The translations under genes were made by a program, and so were the position numbers. Shown here one piece after another: positions 1 through 6,186 of a stretch of DNA of 10,309 bases. Position 1 is the first letter of the stretch. Each line of letters starts with the position of its first letter. This DNA is from SIG575 sp964474295 (lineage in GTDB: Bacteria > Bacillota > Clostridia > Oscillospirales > Acutalibacteraceae). The DNA is taken from positions 1-10,309 of the forward strand of contig CAYYRN010000053.1 of assembly GCA_964474295.1 (NCBI GenBank). Reading direction: 5' to 3'. The notes under the pieces were generated by a model. It did not search any database. It saw nothing but the letters and a program-made list of their open reading frames with translations, and was not told the origin of the DNA.

Positions 1-2
1 CC

Positions 3-1037
3 GCAAATGCAAACGGTAAACTTACGGTTTCGTTTAACCATACATACGTTGATAATAGCAGTGTATATTGGAATGTTTCGGTTTACTATTATTCAGGCGG
101 TGAGCTTAAAGAACTTTCTTACAAACAAATTAAAGGAACAAGCAATGAAAAAGTTACTTTCCCTGTTGTCGGCGCTGTGTCATCCGGAGTGTATTATGTA
201 AAGGTGTCAACATATTATGATGCAACTACCGAATACGGTTACAGTATAAGTAACAGCTTTTCTTCAACCAATTATTATGAGAAGGAATTTAACAATTCTT
301 ATGCAACGGCTACCGTAATGTCAACGGGTAAAGAATACGGCGGATATATGAATAACTATAATGACAGCGATTTTTACAAAATAACTGCTCCTTCAAACGG
401 TAAGCTTACAATTTCATTTAACCATACATACGTTGATAACAGTAGTGTATATTGGAATGTTTCGGTTTACTATTATTCAGGCGGCAGCTATAATGAACTC
501 TCCTACAAAAAAATTTACGGAACGAGCAATGAAAAAGTTACTTTCCCTGTTGTCGGTGCTGTGTCATCCGGAGTGTATTACGTAAAAGTTTCAACATATT
601 ATGATGCCACCATTGAGCATGGTTATAGCATAAGTAATAGCTTTTCTTCAACCGATTATTATGAGAAAGAAATGAATAATTCATATTCCGCCGCAAACAC
701 AATTTCACTTAATAACACATATGGCGGATATATGAATAACTATAATGACAGTGATTTTTATAAATTTACTCTTTCCTCAAGCTCTACCGTTACGCTGAAT
801 TTTAATCATACATATGTTAAAAACAGTAGTGTGTATTGGAATGTTTATTTGTATAAATATTCAAACGGTGCTTATACGGAAGTGGCAAGCAAAAAAGTAT
901 ACGGTGCTGATAATGAAGTATATTCGCTTATCAGCAAGCAGTCACTTTCGGCAGGAACTTATTATGTAAAGGTTTCGACATATTATGATGTAACTGTTGA
1001 CTACGAGTATTCGATAAAATTAACAACACCCAACGCA
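3..1037 (+). repeat. PPC-like module repeat, 384-bp unit, three copies (first partial)
   Basis: The unit beginning at the Tyr-Tyr-Glu-Lys-Glu codons recurs at 273 and 657, exactly 384 bp apart. The partial first copy runs from the window edge. Copies 1 and 2 share long stretches of identical DNA around 40-110 and 424-490. The third copy has diverged more (Lys-Asn-Ser-Ser in place of Asp-Asn-Ser-Ser, and a different loop). The repeat therefore arose by in-frame duplication within the gene. Confidence 0.85.
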
Positions 1038-1853
1038 AGCACAACAACTTACAAACTTTCCTACAACGCAAACGGCGGCAGTGGTGCACCCTCGGCACAA
1101 ACGGGCAGCACGTCTTACACAATCAGCTCGACCGTACCCACAAGAAGCGGTTACACATTCCTCGGCTGGTCAACAAGCAGCACCGCAACCTCCGCAAGCT
1201 ACAAAGCAGGGGAGAAAGTAACGCTCAAAGCTAACACAACACTTTATGCTGTTTGGAAGAAAAACACAAGTACAACAACTACTTACAAGCTTTCCTACAA
1301 CGCAAACGGCGGCAGCGGCGCACCCTCGGCACAAACGGGCAGCACGTCTTACACAATCAGCTCGACCGTACCCACAAGAAGCGGTTACACATTCCTCGGC
1401 TGGTCAACAAGCAGCACCGCAACCTCCGCAAGCTACAAAGCAGGGGAGAAAGTAACGCTCAAAGCTAACACAACACTTTATGCTGTTTGGAAGAAAAACA
1501 CAAGTACAACAACTACTTACAAGCTTTCCTACAACGCAAACGGCGGCAGCGGCGCACCCTCGGCACAAACGGGCAGCACGTCTTACACAATCAGCTCGAC
1601 CGTACCCACAAGAAGCGGTTACACATTCCTCGGCTGGTCAACAAGCAGCACCGCAACCTCCGCAAGCTACAAAGCAGGGGAGAAAGTAACGCTTAAAGGC
1701 GATGTGACACTGTATGCGGTTTGGGAAAAGAACGCTGACAGCGGAAATAACACATCCGATGGTATTTCTCTTGATTTCTTAGTGAATATCTTTACCTTAA
1801 TTGCAGATTTCTTTATGAGTCTGGTTCAAATTATCGTTTCCTTTTTCGGATGA
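3..1853 (+). CDS. Repeat-rich surface protein, 5'-truncated by window edge: PPC-like modules plus InlB B-repeats
   Basis: The reading frame is open from the left edge, so the true start and any signal peptide lie outside; 616 residues are visible. The GTG at 177 is an internal valine, not a start. Three related modules of 128 residues come first (about 1-90, partial; 91-218; 219-345). Each carries a Gly-Tyr-Met-Asn-Asn...Asp-Ser-Asp-Phe-Tyr-Lys core and a Tyr-Tyr-Val-Lys-Val strand, resembling the bacterial pre-peptidase C-terminal (PPC) fold. Three InlB B-repeats (Listeria-Bacteroides type, Flg_new family) follow at about 350-427, 428-505 and 506-575, with the hallmark GYTFLGWST and TLYAVW motifs. 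The last 29 residues are strongly hydrophobic and end in SFFG, with no LPXTG motif or basic tail. The likely role is extracellular adhesion or cell-surface display. No catalytic domain is visible, though one could lie upstream. Module assignment is by motif recognition; the substrate is unknown. Confidence 0.85.
   Translation, partial: ANANGKLTVSFNHTYVDNSSVYWNVSVYYYSGGELKELSYKQIKGTSNEKVTFPVVGAVSSGVYYVKVSTYYDATTEYGYSISNSFSSTNYYEKEFNNSYATATVMSTGKEYGGYMNNYNDSDFYKITAPSNGKLTISFNHTYVDNSSVYWNVSVYYYSGGSYNELSYKKIYGTSNEKVTFPVVGAVSSGVYYVKVSTYYDATIEHGYSISNSFSSTDYYEKEMNNSYSAANTISLNNTYGGYMNNYNDSDFYKFTLSSSSTVTLNFNHTYVKNSSVYWNVYLYKYSNGAYTEVASKKVYGADNEVYSLISKQSLSAGTYYVKVSTYYDVTVDYEYSIKLTTPNASTTTYKLSYNANGGSGAPSAQTGSTSYTISSTVPTRSGYTFLGWSTSSTATSASYKAGEKVTLKANTTLYAVWKKNTSTTTTYKLSYNANGGSGAPSAQTGSTSYTISSTVPTRSGYTFLGWSTSSTATSASYKAGEKVTLKANTTLYAVWKKNTSTTTTYKLSYNANGGSGAPSAQTGSTSYTISSTVPTRSGYTFLGWSTSSTATSASYKAGEKVTLKGDVTLYAVWEKNADSGNNTSDGISLDFLVNIFTLIADFFMSLVQIIVSFFG
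1050..1728 (+). repeat. InlB B-repeat array, 234-bp unit, three near-identical copies
   Basis: Units start at 1050, 1284 and 1518 with an exact 234-bp (78-codon) period. Units 1 and 2 differ at only three third-codon positions near their start (Lys, Ser and Gly codons). Units 2 and 3 are identical until about 1692, where the third copy diverges into Gly-Asp-Val-Thr. The DNA is visibly more GC-rich than the preceding PPC-like modules, which fits a separate origin. Such identity implies recent duplication or gene conversion and makes copy number prone to change. Confidence 0.92.
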
Positions 1854-1940
1854 TTTGACTAAGTTTTAAATCACAGGCTTTAGCTTCTTAATTCGACTGC
1901 CTTTAGCAGAATTAAGCTGCAAGGTGTATTCTTAAAAATT

Positions 1941-1984
1941 AAAAAGTCAGTATGATTGCCACTTGTCACTCATACTGACTTTTT
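1941..1984 (+). terminator. Rho-independent terminator after the surface protein gene
   Basis: A perfect 15-bp stem (1941-1955 with 1970-1984) encloses a 14-nt loop. The right arm runs into a T tract at 1980-1985. The arm is A-rich on the left and T-rich on the right, so it could also act on the minus strand. A second, bulged hairpin lies just upstream (1882-1900 with 1906-1918). Confidence 0.88.
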
Positions 1985-2091
1985 TCGTTGCGTCTTGTTT
2001 GCCATTTTTGATTTTTTCGTTGTTCTTTTATAGCTTTTTATTTTTTTGTTATTTGTGTTTTTTCTTAACCTTTTGTTCTTCTCATAATAAC

Positions 2092-2177
2092 CGTCATTTT
2101 TTATCATTCTGACTTTTTGCCGTCATCCCGACCTTGTTCGTCATTCTTATTTTTTAACCGTCATTTTGACCTTGTCC
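2092..2177 (+). repeat. Degenerate 18-20 bp tandem motif in a T-rich stretch
   Basis: Versions of CGTCATTyTGACCTTGTt begin at 2121, 2139, 2159 and 2177, with weaker ones near 2092 and 2103. The spacing is 18-20 bp. The motif matches the outer end of the palindromic elements that follow, so the array may derive from their termini. The preceding 1985-2091 is T-rich with no supported gene. Confidence 0.5.
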
Positions 2178-2257
2178 GTCATTCTGAGCGTCAGCGAAGA
2201 ATCTATCAAAGTATATCGCTCGACCTCAACGAGATCCTTCACTTCGTTCAGGATGAC
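2178..2257 (+). repeat. Interspersed palindromic element, copy A
   Basis: The left arm GTCATTCTGAGCG, continuing through GCGAAGAATCT, pairs with a right arm running from GAGATCCTTCAC to CGTTCAGGATGAC. As RNA it would fold into a long imperfect hairpin, with G-U pairs at many differing positions. The element is 80 bp. It matches a repeat type known in many bacterial genomes that often gives spurious short open frames on both strands. No gene is supported here. Confidence 0.85.
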
Positions 2258-2267
2258 GAGAAAGACG

Positions 2268-2347
2268 GTCATTCTGAGCCTTGGCGAAGAATCTACTAAA
2301 GTAAACTGCTCGACCTCAACGAGATCCTTCACTACGTTCAGGATGAC
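2268..2347 (+). repeat. Interspersed palindromic element, copy B
   Basis: This copy is also 80 bp, separated from copy A by a 10-bp linker. The left arm carries GAGCCTTGGCGAAG in place of GAGCGTCAGCGAAG. The loop and right arm are nearly the same as in copy A, apart from ACTACG for ACTTCG. Confidence 0.85.
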
Positions 2348-2417
2348 GAGAAAGACGGTCATCTTGAGCATTTTACCGTTATTCTATTTTTAAAAAGGTA
2401 ATTCTTATTTTTTTACC

Positions 2418-2497
2418 GTCATCTTGAGCGTTAGCGAAAGATCTACTAAAGTATACCGCTTAACCTCAACAAGATCCTTCACTTCGTTCAGGATGAC
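2418..2497 (+). repeat. Interspersed palindromic element, copy C
   Basis: The 80-bp element starts GTCATCTTGAGCGTTAGCG and ends CGTTCAGGATGAC. The left arm has the CATCTTGAGCG and GAAAGATCT variants shared with copy D, which marks C and D as a subfamily distinct from A and B. Confidence 0.83.
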
Positions 2498-2567
2498 GAG
2501 AAAGACGGTCATCTTGAGCATTTTACCGTTATTCTATTTTTAAAAAGGTAATTCTTATTTTTTAATC

Positions 2568-2645
2568 GTCATCTTGAGCGTTAGCGAAAGATCTACTAAA
2601 GATACCGCTCAACCTCAATGAGATACTTCACTTCGTTCAGATGAC
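2568..2645 (+). repeat. Interspersed palindromic element, copy D
   Basis: This 78-bp copy is the decayed partner of copy C. It has lost one base in the loop and one in the right arm (CGTTCAGATGAC), plus a GAGATACTTC substitution that weakens the stem. A scrambled fragment (GGGATGAC, then GAAGAATCTACTAA) follows at about 2674-2703. Confidence 0.8.
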
Positions 2646-2726
2646 GTGTAAAATGAGAATGGCATAAAAAACGGGGATGACAGACAGGGGAAGAATCTAC
2701 TAATGTGAAGCAGAGAACCCCGCCGT

Positions 2727-2825
2727 GTCATCTTCGAGCGTGAGCGAAAGATCTCGGCGGGACTTTTGATTTTTGCCGACAATATGTTCAACCTCAACGA
2801 GATCCTTCACTGCGTTCAGGATGAC
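2727..2825 (+). repeat. Interspersed palindromic element, copy E, abutting the recombinase remnant
   Basis: The left arm GTCATCTTCGAGCGTGAGCG and right arm TGCGTTCAGGATGAC are separated by a longer, different loop, giving 99 bp in all. A GC-rich pair, CCCGCCG (2719-2725) and CGGCGGG (2755-2761), brackets the left arm and could form its own hairpin. The right end lies about 20 bp before recombinase-like coding sequence begins. Confidence 0.8.
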
Positions 2826-3156
2826 GTGCAAGAGGTATATGTCTATTGTTCCGAAAACGAATTTAAAGACACCTTTATTCGTAAAAGACACCTTGATTCC
2901 CTTAAAACAAAGCACTGTAAAGCAGTTGTTCAGACGTTTAAAAGTCAAAGCTTCAATCCCTCGTTTAAGACCTCATTTGTTGCGTCATTCCTTTGCTACA
3001 CGCTATTTAGAGAATGGTGGCGATATCTACAGCTTGCAGTTAATTCTCGGACATACCTCACTCGAAATGGTTAAAAAGTATGTACACTTGACCAGTTCAA
3101 AAACAGTAGTCAACTTTTCGGAGCTTTCACCCCTTGATACAGTGCTGAAAAAATGA
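2773..3156 (+). pseudogene. Tyrosine recombinase (phage integrase family), C-terminal remnant
   Basis: The frame is open from a TTG at 2773, with a stop just upstream at 2767. The first 25 or so codons are only palindrome copy E read through. Recombinase-like sequence begins near 2848 (PLFV...). It includes HLLRHSFATRYLENGGDIYS, which holds the His-x-x-Arg pair, then LGHTSLEMVKKYVHL, which holds the conserved His and the likely Tyr nucleophile. About 100 residues remain of a family usually near 300. The N-terminal DNA-binding domain and the first catalytic Arg are absent, and no ribosome site precedes the frame. It is therefore a decayed fragment that should be inactive. It sits beside the 3' end of a tRNA gene, a common integration site for mobile elements, which suggests the scar of an old element. 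XerC/D-like or conjugative-element origin cannot be told apart. Confidence 0.8.
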
Positions 3157-3192
3157 AAAAAGCCAGTAGCTACAACGTTTGTAACTACCGGT
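3150..3192 (-). terminator. Terminator of the tRNA-Lys gene
   Basis: Read on the minus strand, CCGGTAGTTACAA and TTGTAGCTACTGG pair as a 13-bp stem with two G-U pairs and a 3-nt loop, followed by CTTTTTT. On the plus strand the G-U pairs become mismatches, so it works best for minus-strand transcripts. It lies just downstream of the tRNA and overlaps the recombinase remnant stop codon. Confidence 0.8.
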
Positions 3193-3200
3193 TTAATTCT

Positions 3201-3276
3201 TGGTGATCCATCGGAGATTCGAACTCCGGACACCTTGATTAAAAGTCAAGTGCTCTGCCGACTGAGCTAATGGATC
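3201..3276 (-). tRNA. tRNA-Lys (anticodon UUU)
   Basis: The minus strand folds into a complete 76-nt cloverleaf. It has a 7-bp acceptor stem (GATCCAT with ATGGATC), D-arm TAGCTCAGTCGGCAGAGCA, anticodon stem CTTGA/TCAAG around the loop CTTTTAA, T-arm CGGAG-TTCGAAT-CTCCG, discriminator A and an encoded CCA. The anticodon TTT decodes Lys AAA/AAG. The gene has its own consensus promoter upstream and terminator downstream, so it is transcribed alone. Confidence 0.97.
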
Positions 3277-3304
3277 ATATGAAGTTGTCCTGAACACTCT
3301 TGAT

Positions 3305-3333
3305 ATTATATAGTGTTTTTTCGATTCTGTCAA
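3305..3333 (-). promoter_or_regulatory. Sigma-A promoter of tRNA-Lys
   Basis: On the minus strand a perfect TTGACA (3328-3333) and a perfect TATAAT (3305-3310) are separated by exactly 17 bp, about 29 bp before the mature tRNA 5' end. This full-consensus arrangement fits a strongly expressed stable RNA. Confidence 0.93.
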
Positions 3334-3361
3334 GACTTTTTTTGAAAAATTTTCCGAACAG

Positions 3362-3389
3362 TTGAATTTTTATCATTTTAACATATTTT
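3362..3389 (+). promoter_or_regulatory. Possible promoter of the DUF421 gene
   Basis: TTGAAT (3362-3367) and TATTTT (3384-3389) are 16 bp apart in an AT-rich stretch upstream of the gene. The match is weak and the region is generally T-rich, so this is only a candidate. Confidence 0.3.
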
Positions 3390-3436
3390 ATGCTATTCGA
3401 GAGAAACTATTTATGACATTTTCAGGGGGTTTTTAT

Positions 3437-4111
3437 ATGGCATCCGTTCTTATAAGGACATTCATATTGTATATCATTGTTATTATGGTAGTCAGGCTTA
3501 TGGGCAAAAGGCAAATCGGACAATTGCAGCCGACAGAGTTGGTTGTTACCATTTTGCTTTCCGAAATTGCCTCAATTCCGATGCAGGACAGCAGCATACC
3601 TCTTTTAAATTCCATTGTTGCCGTTTTCCTTTTGGCTTCGCTCGAAATTATATCTTCTCAAATTGCGTTAAAAAGCGGAAAATACAGACGTATTGTTGAG
3701 GGCAATGCCGTTTTCATCATCAAAGAGGGCAAACTTGATATCGAAGCGATAAAGAAGCTCAGATTTTCGGTTGACGATATTATGGAGGGGTTGCGGCAAA
3801 AGGATGTTTTCGACATAAGCGAGGTTGAATATGCCGTTGCGGAAACAAACGGAACGCTCAGCGTTTTGCTCAAAGCGGATAAAATCCCTCTCAGCTTGTC
3901 ATCTTTGGGCGAAACGACACAGGAAAACGGTGTCCCCGCCGTTGTCATTTCCGACGGAAAATATATTTATTCAAATTTTTACCTTTGCAAAACGGATAAA
4001 AACAAAATCGATAAAATCCTTTTGCAAAATAAGCTTTGTGCCGACGAGGTTATGCTGATGACTCTCGACAAATCCGGCAACCGACACATCATACCAAAAA
4101 AAGCACAATAA
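3437..4111 (+). CDS. DUF421 (YetF-like) membrane protein
   Basis: The product is 224 residues. The start chosen is the ATG at 3437, with AGGGGG seven bases upstream; an earlier in-frame ATG at 3413 and the frame opening at 3362 lack a ribosome site. Membrane segments lie at about 4-22, 34-50 and 56-75. The family signature MGKRQIGQLQPTEL occupies 22-35, followed by LLSEIASIPMQD. The soluble C-terminal part contains the other conserved block, EVEYAVAETNGTLSVL. Bacillus YetF, YrbG and related proteins share this plan. Their molecular function is not established; several are linked to spores or the cell envelope. It is followed 24 bp later by a DUF4363 gene, a pairing common in Clostridia, so the two products probably act together at the membrane. 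Length is normal for the family. Confidence 0.9.
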   Translation: MASVLIRTFILYIIVIMVVRLMGKRQIGQLQPTELVVTILLSEIASIPMQDSSIPLLNSIVAVFLLASLEIISSQIALKSGKYRRIVEGNAVFIIKEGKLDIEAIKKLRFSVDDIMEGLRQKDVFDISEVEYAVAETNGTLSVLLKADKIPLSLSSLGETTQENGVPAVVISDGKYIYSNFYLCKTDKNKIDKILLQNKLCADEVMLMTLDKSGNRHIIPKKAQ

Positions 4112-4135
4112 TAATTGAAAAGAGGTACTTCGACC

Positions 4136-4510
4136 GTGAAAAGATTTATTATTGCCGTAAGCTTGCTTGTTCTTGCCGCAGCTACGGCTTTTTTCAGCGG
4201 ATATTCCGCACGCAAAGCAATAGAAACATCAAGCGATGCACTTTATGCCTGCACGGTAAAGGAAAAAAACAAGGAGCTTGACACATTGAAAATAAAAGAA
4301 GCAGTTTCTGTTTGGAACAGCGAAAAAAATATTATGCTCTTAACATCCGTAAGCGATGACTTTTCGGAAATCGAAAATAATTTCACCCGTCTTGAATACT
4401 ATATTATGTTTCCCGATTTTGAAGAAAGCTCAAAGCTTTGTTACGAAACCGCCGCTATGCTTGAAAAACTTTCGGATGATTTCGGCTTGAATTTCCAAAA
4501 CATTTTTTAA
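4136..4510 (+). CDS. DUF4363 family membrane-anchored protein
   Basis: I place the start at the GTG at 4136, preceded by AGAGGT with a 9-base spacing. A TTG at 4115 would add seven residues but has no ribosome site. The product is 124 residues: a basic Met-Lys-Arg start, one hydrophobic segment (about 4-21), then a charged, largely helical domain outside or inside the membrane with Trp-Asn, Leu-Glu-Tyr-Tyr-Ile and Pro-Asp-Phe motifs. This matches DUF4363 in size and layout. No enzymatic motif is seen. Family members are typically encoded directly after a DUF421 gene, as here. The function is unknown; it may be a partner or regulator of the DUF421 protein. No clear terminator follows before the next promoter at 4556. 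Confidence 0.8.
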   Translation: MKRFIIAVSLLVLAAATAFFSGYSARKAIETSSDALYACTVKEKNKELDTLKIKEAVSVWNSEKNIMLLTSVSDDFSEIENNFTRLEYYIMFPDFEESSKLCYETAAMLEKLSDDFGLNFQNIF

Positions 4511-4555
4511 GGTTGGATTATGAAGGGTTTTAAAGGGATATTATTAAATATTAAG

Positions 4556-4584
4556 TTGCTTTTTGCAAAACGGTGTGATATAAT
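4556..4584 (+). promoter_or_regulatory. Extended -10 promoter of the exopolysaccharide operon
   Basis: TTGCTT (4556-4561), a 17-bp spacer and a perfect TATAAT (4579-4584) are present. TGA immediately before the -10 box gives an extended -10 element. Transcription would begin near 4591 and leave a leader of about 35 nt before the first gene. No repressor site is obvious. Confidence 0.8.
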
Positions 4585-4625
4585 GGACAAGTAAAAATAT
4601 GTTCATTTTGAAAGGAAGTAAACAA

Positions 4626-5315
4626 ATGAGCGGAAAAAGGCTGATAACATCACTTATGCAACTTATTCCATTGATTGTTGTGATAACAATTCTTTTCGGT
4701 GCAATCGGCGGATATGTGAATTATTTCGTTTTTGAACCGGAATACACCGCAACAACAACATTCTATGTAATGAACACGGAAAGCGATAACAATAACAACA
4801 ACTATAATCTCTATACATCTTCAACCCTTACATATTATGAGCTTCTTGCGGAAGACTACAGCGTTTTGGCAACGAGCAGAGGCGTTGAAAAAGAGGTTTC
4901 CGAAAACCTCGGTCTCGTAAACGGTTTGGAGGATTATGAAATTTCCGTTTCCTCCGTTAACGATACCCGTGTTATGTCACTTACCGTTACGGGTAAGGAT
5001 TCTGCCGAAACTCAAAAAATAGCAGACGAAATGGTAAAAGTTTTTACCGAAAAAGTTAAAGATACAATCGGCGTTGAAAACGTAAATGTTGTCGATTACG
5101 CTTATGTGGAAAAAACCGGCCCCAAGGCAATAAGAAACACCGTTTTTGCGGCACTGGCGGGTGCTGTTCTTACAGTGGGAATTATTGTTATAAAAGAATT
5201 TGCCGACACATCTTTCCGAACGGCGGAAGAAGTTGAGGATTTGCTTGGATTACCTGTACTTGCACAGGTTAACAGAATCAAAAGTCCGCAGTCGAAGGAC
5301 AAGAAAAGAAAGTAA
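4626..5315 (+). CDS. Chain-length determinant / tyrosine kinase adaptor (Wzz family, YveK/CapA-like)
   Basis: The start is the ATG at 4626, with AAAGGAAG ending seven bases upstream. The 229-residue product has two membrane segments, about 10-36 and 171-191, with an extracellular loop between them. The loop begins EPEYTATTTFYV, the usual post-membrane beta strand of Wzz proteins, and contains an Asn-rich linker (about 51-60). The cytoplasmic tail, with SFRTAEEVEDLLGLPVLA, is the conserved segment that contacts and activates the cognate BY-kinase. In Firmicutes this adaptor is a separate protein, and the kinase follows 40 bp later, as expected. It controls the chain length of exopolysaccharide or capsule polymer. 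The tail ends in a lysine-rich run. The assignment to the family is firm; the polymer is unknown. Confidence 0.93.
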   Translation: MSGKRLITSLMQLIPLIVVITILFGAIGGYVNYFVFEPEYTATTTFYVMNTESDNNNNNYNLYTSSTLTYYELLAEDYSVLATSRGVEKEVSENLGLVNGLEDYEISVSSVNDTRVMSLTVTGKDSAETQKIADEMVKVFTEKVKDTIGVENVNVVDYAYVEKTGPKAIRNTVFAALAGAVLTVGIIVIKEFADTSFRTAEEVEDLLGLPVLAQVNRIKSPQSKDKKRK

Positions 5316-5355
5316 ACCGAACTTTTAAAATGTTTGTGAAAGGATTGTTATTTTT

Positions 5356-6174
5356 ATGGGACTTTTCAAAAATAAATCAAGATACAATTACGGCTACAGC
5401 TATTACCCCGAGGGAAACAACAGCAAGGTTCACGAAGCCATAAAAACGCTCAGAAGTAACATTATTTTTTCGGGCATAGACGAGCCGATAAAAACCATTG
5501 CCATTACAAGCAGTATTCCCAACGAGGGTAAAACCGTTATTTCACACTTCCTTGCAATGGAAATGGCAAAAGCGGGCAACAAAACTCTTATTGTCGAGTG
5601 CGATTTAAGACGTCCGGCTCAGGCAAACCTTTTTAATTCAAGGCCGAAAAAAGGCTTGACAAAATATCTTTCGGGCGATTGCACCCTTGAAGAAGCGGCA
5701 GCCGTTACGAACACGGAGAACCTTTACTTTCTCGATGCCGATTCAAAGGTTGTAAATCCTGCCGAAACGCTCGGTTCAGAACGCTTTAAAAAAGCAATGG
5801 AAGAAATGAAAGAAAAGTTTGACACGGTTATTTTGGATACTCCGCCCGTCACAAGCTTCATCGACGGCGCACTGGTGGCGTCAAATTCAGATGCAACCGT
5901 AATTGTTATTCGTGCCGGATATACTCCGCAGAGAGCTGTTGAAGCAAGCATAGATCAGCTCGAAAAAGCGAATGCCAAAATTATCGGTACGGTTCTCAAC
6001 GGAATTGAGGATACGGAATCCGGTCAATATTATAAATACAGCAAAAAAAGATACGGAAGCTATAAATACAACTATTACGGTTATGAAAGCGAATCCGAAA
6101 AAGCCGAAGCAAAGCAAAGCAGTGCTGTCGGCACTTCTTCGGAAAAAGACGAATTCAGCGATTTGTATGTATAA
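5356..6174 (+). CDS. BY-type tyrosine-protein kinase (CapB/YwqD/CpsD-like)
   Basis: This 272-residue cytoplasmic ATPase-fold kinase autophosphorylates tyrosines and drives cycles of polysaccharide assembly with the adjacent adaptor. Walker A is SSIPNEGKT (52-60), Walker A' is VECDLRRP (80-87) and Walker B is VILDTPP (158-164). The block NPAETLGSERF (134-144) is typical of the family. The oligomerisation motif EX2RX2R reads E27-x2-K30-x2-R33, a conservative change. The C-terminal tyrosine cluster has nine tyrosines between 225 and 243, followed by a charged Glu/Lys/Ser extension of about 28 residues. Five more tyrosines sit at 10-17, before the catalytic domain, which is unusual. The ATG at 5356 follows GAAAGGA at a slightly long 11-base spacing. 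The stop codon overlaps the ribosome site of the phosphatase gene, so the two are probably translationally linked. Confidence 0.95.
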   Translation: MGLFKNKSRYNYGYSYYPEGNNSKVHEAIKTLRSNIIFSGIDEPIKTIAITSSIPNEGKTVISHFLAMEMAKAGNKTLIVECDLRRPAQANLFNSRPKKGLTKYLSGDCTLEEAAAVTNTENLYFLDADSKVVNPAETLGSERFKKAMEEMKEKFDTVILDTPPVTSFIDGALVASNSDATVIVIRAGYTPQRAVEASIDQLEKANAKIIGTVLNGIEDTESGQYYKYSKKRYGSYKYNYYGYESESEKAEAKQSSAVGTSSEKDEFSDLYV

Positions 6175-6186
6175 GGCGGTGGTCTT

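Larger units (their letters stand above)
2348..2645 (+). repeat. 150-bp tandem direct repeat containing palindrome copies C and D
   Basis: 2348-2497 is repeated as 2498-2645. Each unit has a GACGGTCATCTTGAGC half-arm, a shared AT-rich spacer ending in TAAAAAGGTAATTCTTATTT, and a full palindrome. The second unit is 2 bp shorter because its palindrome has lost bases. The duplication therefore covered the palindrome and its spacer together. Confidence 0.85.

Noticed and set aside
1246..1696. Pairs of identical 69-71 residue open frames in the other plus-strand frames
   Set aside because: They are the 234-bp B-repeat read out of frame, so they recur with the same period and have no ribosome sites or recognisable motifs.
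177..1853. GTG at 177 as the start of the surface protein
   Set aside because: The frame is open to the left edge and encodes another copy of the same module. The GTG lies in the conserved Gly-Ala-Val-Ser-Ser stretch and has no ribosome site.
2117..2393. Overlapping short open frames on both strands with motifs such as VILSVSEES, VILNEVKDL and FRMT
   Set aside because: These are translations of the palindromic repeats, which keep several frames open. Similar peptides are common spurious annotations in repeat-bearing genomes.
2178..2825. Possible CRISPR array
   Set aside because: The units are 78-99 bp palindromes with unequal spacing and similar inter-unit sequence, with no short uniform repeats, unique spacers or cas genes.
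4520..4594. 24-codon open frame from an ATG after AAGG, ending before the operon promoter region closes
   Set aside because: It overlaps the -35 and -10 boxes, has a weak ribosome site and no recognisable features. A small peptide cannot be excluded, but nothing supports it.
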